From NCBI GenBank assembly GCA_903837355.1, contig CAILUI010000249.1, positions 79,992 through 143,991 of the forward strand: a stretch of DNA of 64,000 nucleotides, given 5' to 3'. Shown here in pieces: positions 1-6,239 of this stretch (the first letter of the stretch is position 1; every line of letters starts with the position of its first letter). The DNA is from an uncultured Victivallales bacterium. GTDB lineage: Bacteria > Verrucomicrobiota > Lentisphaeria > Oligosphaerales > JAFGRS01. The notes beneath the pieces are model-generated. The model saw only the letters and a program-made list of their open reading frames with translations. It did not search any database and was not told where the DNA came from. The translations under genes and the position numbers were made by a program.

Positions 1-193
1 GCCGGATGAAGACCCCGTCGCTGCAGGGCGCAGCGGGTTCGAGACCCTGCCGCTGCAGGGCCGCCAGCACACGCGTATCGACCCCGTTTGCCGCGCTCGG
101 CCAGGTATCCATCTCGAACGGCGATGGCGCTGCCGCTGCGACTCCGGCGTGGAGCGCCGTGCAGACTACCAGTGCCAGCAGGGCCGACCTCAT
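1..193 (-). CDS. Start of a secreted DUF1549-type protein (cut by window edge)
   Basis: The first 64 codons of a gene that runs off the left edge. The ATG at 193-191 follows a GGGAG box about 11 bases upstream. Residues 1 to about 22 form a signal peptide (MRSALLALVVCTALHAGVAA). The rest, with VDTRVLAALQRQGLEPA and PCSDGVFIR, resembles the opening of DUF1549 proteins, where an Ile/Val-Asp, a helix and a Cys-Ser-Asp precede RRxYLD. DUF1549 proteins are typical of Planctomycetes, Verrucomicrobia and Lentisphaerae, often paired with DUF1553, and their biochemical role is poorly known. The gene lies downstream of the subtilase on the same strand, 159 bases away. The family call rests on about 40 residues, so it is tentative; the secreted reading frame itself is firmer. 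Confidence 0.55.
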   Translation of the reverse strand, partial: MRSALLALVVCTALHAGVAAAAPSPFEMDTWPSAANGVDTRVLAALQRQGLEPAAPCSDGVFIR

Positions 194-352
194 CGCATGC
201 AACACTCCCGGATGCCGCCCTTACCTTTGCTGCCCGCCGCACGGCCAAACAACCTGGCCGCGCGGGAGCCGAGACCAGCCCCAACATACTGCCGTTGGCG
301 ACACCACGCTCACCACCCACACCGGGATGCGGGCACCTGCGCTCGTGGTCGG

Positions 353-1597
353 TCAGAGCCCCGCGGCATCGGCGAGTGGTTCGGCATAGCTATCCCGATC
401 CGCACTGAAGCCGCCACGTTCGCGGCCCGTGGGGTCCAGCCAAGGCACCACCGGCGACTGCGGTGTCGCCAGCGCCAGCAGCGCCGCGCGCACCGTTGCC
501 GGCGTCGCCGTGGGATGCGTGGCGAGGTAGAGCGCGACACAACCGCTGACATGCGGGGCAGCCATGCTCGTGCCCGACATCGTGGCGTAGCCGCCATCTT
601 TGAAGGTCGAGTAGATGCTTACGCCCGGGGCCGCGATGTCCACCACGGCGCCGTAGTTGCTGAAGGTGGCAAAGCTGTCATCGCTGCCGTAATAGGTCGC
701 CAGCCCATCGGCACCGCAGCCCCCGTCCTCGTCGGCGATCGCCGAGACCGTGATCACGCTGGGGTGGTTGGCCGGACTGAAGGTGGCCGCGTCGGTCGCG
801 CTGTTGCCTGCCGCCACCACATACGTCACCCCGGCGTTCACCGACTTGCTGATAGCGTTGTTGAGCGTGGTGCTGGTGGCTGGGAAACCCAGGCTCATGT
901 TGGCCACCTTGATGACCTTCAGTTTCGCGTTCTTGGTCACCCAGTTGACCCCGGCGATGACGGCCGAAAGCGAACCGCTGCCGGTACTGTCGAGGACCTT
1001 CACGGCAAACAGGCGTGCGTTAGGAGCCACACCCCGCACACCGACACCGTCGATCCTGGCTGCGGCGCTCCCGGCAACGTGGGAGCCGTGGCCGTTGTCG
1101 TCGTTGGCTGAGGTGATGCCGCTGACATACGAAATGCCGCCCACGACGTAGAGATCGGGATGGGTCAGGCAGATGCCGGTGTCGATGATGGCAATTCCGA
1201 CGGCCGCGGCGTTGCTGCACGGGTTCAACTCGGCGTCGATGCGGTCCACGCCGGTGGGCACCAGGTCGCCGCTGCTGGTCACCGTCACCGCGGCGAGGGT
1301 GCCGTCGTTCACCACCCGGCCGAGGACCGTTACGCGCTGGTCGGACTCGACGGCCAGCACGCGCCGGTCGCGCCGCAGCGTCCGCAGTTGGCCCGTGGAG
1401 AGAGCCCCGGCGAAACCTCGCACGGCACTGTCGTAGACATGCACGGCGCGGACGCCGTGCGCCCTCGCCACAGCGTCCGCATCGCAGTCGTCCTGAAGTC
1501 TGACGATGTAGTGGCCTGGGATGACTTGGGCGCCCGCGTGCGCGGCGCCGACCAGCAGCGCCGCGAGGAGAAGGGTCGCAGGGATTCTCGGTAGCAT
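353..1597 (-). CDS. Secreted subtilisin-like serine peptidase (S8)
   Basis: A 414-residue secreted endopeptidase. The start at 1597 is preferred over an in-frame start 22 codons upstream, because it begins the signal peptide (MLPRIPATLLLAALLVGAAHAGA) and has a GGAGG box about 11 bases upstream. Residues 25 to about 95 look like an I9-type inhibitor propeptide (PGHYIVRLQ). The S8 catalytic triad is complete: Asp139 in AIIDTG, His170 in NGHGSHVAG and Ser344 in SGTSMAAPHVSG, with AAGN near 263. Several Cys residues suggest disulfides outside the cytoplasm. It lies directly downstream of the Gly-Thr repeat protein gene on the same strand, separated by 162 bases and a hairpin. Kexin-type members of this fold cut after Lys-Arg, and the neighbour contains repeated Lys-Arg pairs, so the two might be protease and substrate. 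That link is inference. Confidence 0.93.
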   Translation of the reverse strand: MLPRIPATLLLAALLVGAAHAGAQVIPGHYIVRLQDDCDADAVARAHGVRAVHVYDSAVRGFAGALSTGQLRTLRRDRRVLAVESDQRVTVLGRVVNDGTLAAVTVTSSGDLVPTGVDRIDAELNPCSNAAAVGIAIIDTGICLTHPDLYVVGGISYVSGITSANDDNGHGSHVAGSAAARIDGVGVRGVAPNARLFAVKVLDSTGSGSLSAVIAGVNWVTKNAKLKVIKVANMSLGFPATSTTLNNAISKSVNAGVTYVVAAGNSATDAATFSPANHPSVITVSAIADEDGGCGADGLATYYGSDDSFATFSNYGAVVDIAAPGVSIYSTFKDGGYATMSGTSMAAPHVSGCVALYLATHPTATPATVRAALLALATPQSPVVPWLDPTGRERGGFSADRDSYAEPLADAAGL

Positions 1598-1707
1598 GGG
1601 TATTGGGCCTCCGAAGGGGTGGGGTGGATGGGCAACGAAACAAACCGGCACAGGGGTGAGCACGCCGGGGGCAGAGAAGCGCGGCGACTCACGGCTGTAC
1701 CGGCACG

Positions 1708-1744
1708 ACCCAGGGCGGCGCAGAGAACCTGCGCCGCCCTGGGT
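1708..1744. terminator. Strong hairpin after the repeat-protein gene
   Basis: A perfect 15-bp inverted repeat (ACCCAGGGCGGCGCA and its complement) with a 7-base loop, 16 bases past the stop of the repeat-protein gene. There is no T-run on either strand. It could be a terminator or an attenuator that lowers read-through into the subtilase gene. Confidence 0.6.
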
Positions 1745-1759
1745 AACCCGGTGCCGTGC

Positions 1760-2272
1760 TCAGGGTGTGCAGGAGCCGTCGCGCTTCTGTAGCCGATCGC
1801 CGGTGCCCGTGCCGTCGCCGACGCAGGTGCCGTCGCTGACGCAGGTGCCGTCGCTGACGCAGGTGCCGTCGCTGACGCAGGCGCCGCTGCCGGTGCCCGT
1901 GCCGTCGCGTTTCTGCAGCCGGGCGCCGCTGCCGGTGCCCGTGCCGGTGCCGTCGCGCTTCTGCAGACGGGTGCCGGTGCCCGTGCCCGTGCCGGTGCCG
2001 TCGCGCTTCTGCAGACGGGCGCCGGCGCCCGTGCCCGTGCCACTGCAGGTGCCGGTGCCGTCGCGCTTCTGCAGTCGGGCGCCGGTGCCCGTGCCCGTGC
2101 CACTGCAGGTGCCGGTGCCGTCGCGCTGCTGCACGCAAGTGCCGGTGCCCGTGCCCGTACCGCTGCTGGTGCAGGAGCCGTCGCGTTGTTGCAGACGGGC
2201 GCCGGCCAAGGCCTCGGTAGCACCAAGGGTCAGCATGCCCAGCAGGGCCAACGCGGTGAGAGTTTTCTGCAT
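1760..2272 (-). CDS. Secreted Gly-Thr tandem-repeat protein with dibasic units
   Basis: A 170-residue protein made almost wholly of repeats. The start at 2272 gives a clear signal peptide (MQKTLTALALLGMLTLGATEALAG) and an AAAGGA box 9 bases upstream; upstream in-frame starts give implausible sequence. The mature part has seven units, each opening with (R/V)LQ(K/Q)RDG or VQQRDG and followed by a Gly-Thr run of variable length (TGTCSGTGTG and variants). Four CVSDGT-like units sit near residues 134-155. Five units carry Gln-Lys-Arg-Asp-Gly and two carry Gln-Gln-Arg-Asp-Gly. No enzymatic domain is visible and I recognise no named family. A sigma-54 promoter lies upstream and a sigma-54 two-component operon is divergent, so expression is probably switched by that system. 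It could be a surface or extracellular repeat protein, or a precursor cut into peptides by the adjacent subtilase. Confidence 0.8.
   Translation of the reverse strand: MQKTLTALALLGMLTLGATEALAGARLQQRDGSCTSSGTGTGTGTCVQQRDGTGTCSGTGTGTGARLQKRDGTGTCSGTGTGAGARLQKRDGTGTGTGTGTRLQKRDGTGTGTGSGARLQKRDGTGTGSGACVSDGTCVSDGTCVSDGTCVGDGTGTGDRLQKRDGSCTP
1780..2190. repeat. Tandem DNA repeats within the repeat-protein gene
   Basis: On the plus strand the coding region is a mosaic of GTGCCGGTGCCC-type hexamers, CGTCGCGCTTCTGCAG blocks and three adjacent 15-bp copies of GTCGCTGACGCAGGTGCC-like units near 1819-1875. Arrays this regular are prone to gain and loss of units by slippage or recombination, so repeat number probably varies between strains. 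Confidence 0.75.
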
Positions 2273-2364
2273 GATCTGGGTTCCTTTCGCGAACCTCATC
2301 CCGGTGCCAATCCCGATCCGGGAACTCCGCCCGAACATCCTGGGCACCGACTGCCGAGGGTAAT

Positions 2365-2380
2365 AGCACCTGCCGTGCCA
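2365..2380 (-). promoter_or_regulatory. Sigma-54 promoter of the repeat-protein gene
   Basis: Read on the minus strand this is TGGCAC-GGCAG-GTGCT. It has the invariant GG and GC dinucleotides exactly 10 bases apart, as in -24/-12 promoters (consensus TGGCAC-N5-TTGCW). The predicted start is near 2355, giving a leader of about 80 bases before the ATG at 2272. It has the same form as the promoter at 2550-2565. Confidence 0.7.
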
Positions 2381-2443
2381 ACCCTGCCGAAAACCGTCTC
2401 GCGCGCCCCGAGCCGGTGCTGCCAGGCGCTCGCAGCGGTCATG

Positions 2444-2497
2444 GCAACTGCGCGGATTCGGCGCAGTTGCAGGGTGAGTGCGCGCATTCGGCGCAGT
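2444..2497. promoter_or_regulatory. Repeated palindrome, likely activator binding site (UAS)
   Basis: The region between the two facing sigma-54 promoters. TGCGCGGATTCGGCGCAGT at 2449-2467 recurs at 2479-2497 with one mismatch, offset 30 bp (about three helical turns). Each copy is palindromic (TGCGC-N7-GCGCA), and the first extends to 10-bp arms (GCAACTGCGC at 2444-2453 and its complement at 2461-2470). The distances, about 50-120 bp upstream of both promoters, are normal for dimeric sites of NtrC-type activators. The gene at 4086 is the obvious candidate regulator. Confidence 0.6.
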
Positions 2498-2549
2498 GCC
2501 GTCGGCGTCGGCCTGCAACCGCAGCGGCAGCCGCGGCCCACGCCCGCTC

Positions 2550-2565
2550 TGGCACGAAAAGTGCT
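2550..2565 (+). promoter_or_regulatory. Sigma-54 promoter of the two-component operon
   Basis: TGGCAC-GAAAA-GTGCT, with GG (2551-2552) and GC (2563-2564) 10 bases apart. It differs from TGGCAC-N5-TTGCW at one important base. It predicts a start near 2576 and a leader of about 140 bases before the kinase gene at 2719, and so implies autoregulation. Confidence 0.7.
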
Positions 2566-2718
2566 GTAGCGCTGGCGGTTAGCGCTGACACTCTGGCGGC
2601 GCTATCCCTGAGCCGTGGGTGCGGACCGACAACCTGGCGGGACGGATGGAGACCAGGCCATGAAGCAGTATGGTGAGCGGGCGCGGCGAGCCGCCCAAGC
2701 AGGAGTCGTAACCCTCCC

Positions 2719-4089
2719 ATGACGAAACCCGAAAACGTGGTCGCAGGAGAGCACACCGGTCGCCGCGCCGTCTGGACCGCGGCGCTCGTGGGCTGGCTGC
2801 TCGTGGGTGGGCTCAGCGTCGGCTTCCTCCGGCATTGGCATCGCCGGGAACGCCGGGTTATGGAAGACCAGGCGTTTTCGCTGGTGCATGCACTTGCCAA
2901 CACGCTGCGGACCATGGGCGGACCAGTCGCCCGCGCGGAGATCGGCATCCAGGACGTCTTTGACCAGATCGTGGCGTCCCCCTCCATCAGCGGCATCGCT
3001 CTGGTGACCTCGGAAACCGGGATCGTCGGCGGGGCGGGAGTCCCGCTCGCGCATCTGGCGGCGGCGGACGCGGCCCCCAAGGGAGCGCTCTTCCTGGAGC
3101 AGGACATCCTCGTCTGGGATACGGTCAATGTTGGCGCCTGCAGCCGCAGTGGGCCGGGGCGGTACGGGGGCCGGCGTGGGCGCGAGGCCGCGGCCATGCC
3201 AGAGGCCGGGCTCAAGGCGCGCCTCCTGGTCAGCCTTCCCCTGGCAACCCTGCATGCACGTTGGCGCCGAGACGAGCTGGCCGTCGGCGTGTTCTGTGTC
3301 GTGACCCTGGCTGCGGCCATCGCCCTGGTCCGGCTCTGGGGACTGTCACGACGCTCCACGGCTGACTCCGCGCGCCTGCGTCTTGCCGCAGAGGAGACGC
3401 GGGCCCTGCAGGAGATGAACCTGGTCGCGGCGGGCCTGGCCCACGAGATTAAGAACCCCCTGAGCGTGGTCCGCGGCACGGCCCAGCATCTGGCGGCGCA
3501 CAGCGGCGAGGCGCAGGAGGCCGCCCTGGCGGCCGACGCGATCGTGCAGGAGATTGATCGCGTCTCCAGTCGCATCAACGAACTGCTGCTTTTCGCCAAG
3601 CCGCGGGCGCCGGTCCTGGCCCCGGTATCCATCGCCGACCTCTGTGCCGAATTGGCGGGACTCCTGGCCGACGAACTCGCCGACGCCGGACTCGGCCTGC
3701 ACGTCGCCGTGCCCAGCCTGGCGGTCTGGGCAGACCGGGAGCAACTCCGGCAGGTGCTCTTCAATCTGCTGCATAACGCCATCCGCTTCGCGCCGCACTC
3801 TGGGGTCGTCAGTGTGCAGGTACGCCCGGCGGCGGCGGGTACCGTGACGCTCACGCTTCGGGATGCCGGTCCCGGCGTCCCGGAAGCGGCCCGAGAGGCG
3901 GTTTTCGCGCCCTACTACACAACGGCCGCCGAAGGCTCAGGCCTCGGCCTGGCGATCGCGCGGCGCATCTGCCGTGCGCACGGCTGGCGCATCGCCTGCC
4001 TGAGCGGCGCGGGAGGCGCGGCCTTCGAGATCTCGGGCCTGACCGTGGCCGGTACCGGCGACACGCCAACGTTGAAAGGCACGGAATGA
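2719..4089 (+). CDS. Membrane sensor histidine kinase (NtrB/AtoS-like)
   Basis: A 456-residue sensor kinase. A transmembrane helix at about 18-38 and a second at about 187-205 enclose an extracytoplasmic region of about 150 residues with no recognisable domain, which presumably senses the signal. The cytoplasmic part has a HisKA H-box with phospho-acceptor His242 (AGLAHEIKNPLS). It is followed by an ATP-binding domain with N-box (LFNLLHNAIRFAP), G1 box (RDAGPGVPE), F box (FAPYYTT) and G2 box (GSGLGLAIA). No PAS domain is seen. The stop overlaps the start of the response-regulator gene (ATGA), so translation is coupled. The kinase should phosphorylate Asp60 of that regulator. Its sigma-54 promoter and divergent neighbour suggest a dedicated system. 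Confidence 0.93.
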   Translation: MTKPENVVAGEHTGRRAVWTAALVGWLLVGGLSVGFLRHWHRRERRVMEDQAFSLVHALANTLRTMGGPVARAEIGIQDVFDQIVASPSISGIALVTSETGIVGGAGVPLAHLAAADAAPKGALFLEQDILVWDTVNVGACSRSGPGRYGGRRGREAAAMPEAGLKARLLVSLPLATLHARWRRDELAVGVFCVVTLAAAIALVRLWGLSRRSTADSARLRLAAEETRALQEMNLVAAGLAHEIKNPLSVVRGTAQHLAAHSGEAQEAALAADAIVQEIDRVSSRINELLLFAKPRAPVLAPVSIADLCAELAGLLADELADAGLGLHVAVPSLAVWADREQLRQVLFNLLHNAIRFAPHSGVVSVQVRPAAAGTVTLTLRDAGPGVPEAAREAVFAPYYTTAAEGSGLGLAIARRICRAHGWRIACLSGAGGAAFEISGLTVAGTGDTPTLKGTE

Positions 4090-5447
4090 GGACGCCAGGT
4101 CGCCCCCAACCGCCCGTGGTCCTGATCGTCGATGATGAACGCACGCAACGTGAACTGGTGGCGCGTTGCGTGCGCGAATGGGGCTTCGACGCCGTGCTGG
4201 CTGAGAACGGCCAGGAGGCGCTCGCCGTGCTGGCCGCGACCCCGGTCGAGATGCTCATCTCGGATGTGCGTATGCCGCGGTTGAACGGTATCGAACTGGT
4301 CGGCCTCGTGCGTGAACGCTTCCCGCGGTTGCCGGTACTGCTGATCACGGCCTATCCCGACATCCGTCAGGCCGTGAGTGTGGTCAAGGACGGCGCCCTG
4401 GATTACCTCGCCAAGCCGATCGACTTGGGCGAACTGCGCGACCTCCTGGTTGCTACCCTGGGGCCACAGACGCCGGTCACGGAGTCCCTCCCACCCTTGC
4501 GCCCCGGGACCGTCGTGCACAGTGCCGCCATGCAGCAGATCCTGCAGGAGGTGCACCTGGTTTCGCAGTCCGACGCCACGGTGCTGATCACGGGGGAGAG
4601 CGGCTCGGGCAAAGAAGTCATCGCGGACCTGCTGCACGCCTGGGGGCCACGTTCGAGCCGCCCCATCGTCAAACTCAACTGCGCGGCGATTCCGGCCGCC
4701 ATGGTCGAGAGCGAACTGTTTGGGCACGAGCGGGGCGCCTTCACCGGCGCACAGTCGGCTCGCGAGGGGCGCTGGAAGACTGCGCATGAGGCCACGCTGA
4801 TGCTCGACGAGGTGGGCGAGTTGCCGCTGCCCCTGCAGGCGAAACTGTTGCGCGCCTTGCAGGATGGCTCCTACTCGCCGCTGGGCTCGGACCAGACTCA
4901 CTACGCCGACGTACGCGTGATCGCCGCCACCAACTGCGAACTCGAACAGGCCATCGCCGAACGTCGTTTTCGGGAGGATTTGTACTACCGCCTGAACGTG
5001 GTGGAACTGCATCTGCCGCCGCTGCGGGAACGTCTCGACGACATTGTGCCCATGGCACGCCTGTTCGCAACCGAGTTTGGCGGCGAACCGGCACGCCTCA
5101 GTCCCGCCACACAGCGCCTCCTGCTGGCCCATTCCTGGCCTGGTAATGTGCGCGAGCTGCGCAACGTCCTCGCCCGCTCCTGTCTCATGGCGCGCGGCGG
5201 TGTCATCCTGCCCGAGCACTTGCCGCCGCGACTGCGTTCCGGCACGCCGCAACCGGCCAGCCCAGTCGGCGAGGTGCAGACCCTCGCGGCCGGTGAGAAA
5301 CAACGGATCCTGGCCGCCCTCGCACAGTGCCAAGGCAACCGCACCCGCGCCGCACTGCTGCTGGGGATCGGTCGGCGGACGCTGGTGTACCGACTCAAGT
5401 CCTACGCGACGGACACCCCCCTGACGGCCGACCCACCCGGCGACTGA
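4086..5447 (+). CDS. Sigma-54-dependent response regulator (NtrC family)
   Basis: A 453-residue activator with all three expected parts. The receiver (about 11-125) has the acidic pair Asp16/Asp17, phospho-acceptor Asp60 (LISDVRMP), Thr88 and Lys110. The AAA+ domain (about 143-370) has Walker A GESGSGKE at 170-177, the sigma-54-contacting GAFTGA loop at 217-222 and Walker B LMLDEVGELP. The Fis-type helix-turn-helix is at the C-terminus (NRTRAALLLGIGRRTLVYRL). It is a full-length, apparently intact member that activates RpoN-containing polymerase from upstream sites. It overlaps the kinase by four bases and the next gene by one base (TGATG). It probably binds the repeated palindrome at 2444-2497 and drives both sigma-54 promoters. 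Confidence 0.95.
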   Translation: MRTPGRPQPPVVLIVDDERTQRELVARCVREWGFDAVLAENGQEALAVLAATPVEMLISDVRMPRLNGIELVGLVRERFPRLPVLLITAYPDIRQAVSVVKDGALDYLAKPIDLGELRDLLVATLGPQTPVTESLPPLRPGTVVHSAAMQQILQEVHLVSQSDATVLITGESGSGKEVIADLLHAWGPRSSRPIVKLNCAAIPAAMVESELFGHERGAFTGAQSAREGRWKTAHEATLMLDEVGELPLPLQAKLLRALQDGSYSPLGSDQTHYADVRVIAATNCELEQAIAERRFREDLYYRLNVVELHLPPLRERLDDIVPMARLFATEFGGEPARLSPATQRLLLAHSWPGNVRELRNVLARSCLMARGGVILPEHLPPRLRSGTPQPASPVGEVQTLAAGEKQRILAALAQCQGNRTRAALLLGIGRRTLVYRLKSYATDTPLTADPPGD

Positions 5448-6091
5448 TGCCGCGGGCAAAACCGCCGGAGCTCGCCTCGGATCGGACCCGCGCCGGCCGT
5501 GCCACCACCCGCAGGCTCCGCACCGGGCGGTTCCAGGAAACCGCCGCCAACCTCGCCAAGATGGCCTTCAACGACTCCTCCACCTGGCCGGAACTCGCGG
5601 ACCAGGTCGACAAGAAGAGCCTGTCGCACACGGCTCACGTGGCGGTCATGACCTACGCCAGCGAGATGTTCAGTTGGTACGCCGGCAACCTCGAGGCCGA
5701 CGTCTACTTCTGCCCTGAACGGCACGCGACCTACTTCGGCTCGTTCTATATGAAGGACATCCCGGCCATGGGCAATCCCAACTTCTCGATCAGCACGTCG
5801 CTGACCGGCGACAGCGGCGAGGCCTTCCTGGCCGCCCTGAGCGAGCCGCAGCGCCAACTGGTCACGCAGTTGGTGGAACGGCAGCGGGCCGATCTCGCCG
5901 AGATCGTCAACACCCGGCGCGCCACCGCCACCGCCACAGAACTGCGGCGTTTCCTGGCAGAGGGCAGCGTCGACATGAACGCCATCGTCTACAACCCGAC
6001 CCTCGACCAGATCGTGCTGCGACTGGGCACCGACGGGCACTACGGGCTGGCCGCACTTCTGGTCGTTGGCCCAACCCGCTCGTCGCAGTAG
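5447..6091 (+). CDS. Unknown protein, third gene of the two-component operon
   Basis: A 214-residue protein translationally coupled to the response regulator (TGATG overlap), which fixes the start. The first 30 residues are basic and low in complexity. The rest looks globular, with aromatic stretches (MTYASEMFSWYAGNLEADVYFC and FGSFYMKDIPAMGNPNFS) and a helical Gln/Arg/Glu-rich part (LVTQLVERQRADLAEIV). No signal peptide, membrane helix or known domain was recognised. Its position suggests a part in the same signalling pathway, for example as a co-regulator or phosphatase, but nothing in the sequence shows this. Confidence 0.75.
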   Translation: MPRAKPPELASDRTRAGRATTRRLRTGRFQETAANLAKMAFNDSSTWPELADQVDKKSLSHTAHVAVMTYASEMFSWYAGNLEADVYFCPERHATYFGSFYMKDIPAMGNPNFSISTSLTGDSGEAFLAALSEPQRQLVTQLVERQRADLAEIVNTRRATATATELRRFLAEGSVDMNAIVYNPTLDQIVLRLGTDGHYGLAALLVVGPTRSSQ

Positions 6092-6115
6092 ATTAGAGCC
6101 CTCGTCAGCAACCGG

Positions 6116-6146
6116 CCAGGCTGGAGCCAGAGATGGCTTCGCCTGG
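6116..6146 (+). terminator. Hairpin after the two-component operon
   Basis: CCAGGC...AGCCA pairs with TGGCT...GCCTGG around a GAGA loop, with a small internal bulge. It lies 25 bases past the operon's last stop. A smaller 6-bp hairpin (TCGCCA/TGGCGA) follows at 6161-6176. Neither has a T-run. Confidence 0.45.
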
Positions 6147-6239
6147 CGCGGTGACCGAAGTCGCCAAACCTGGCGACCGCCCGCGCCGACGGCAGCGGTA
6201 CACTGAGTACGCAGAGAAGGGTAAAGGATGTTCGACACC

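Noticed and set aside
3915..5459. 514-codon minus-strand frame opposite the NtrC-type regulator
   Set aside because: Its sequence is the usual GC-driven shadow; the plus strand has a complete regulator with all motifs.
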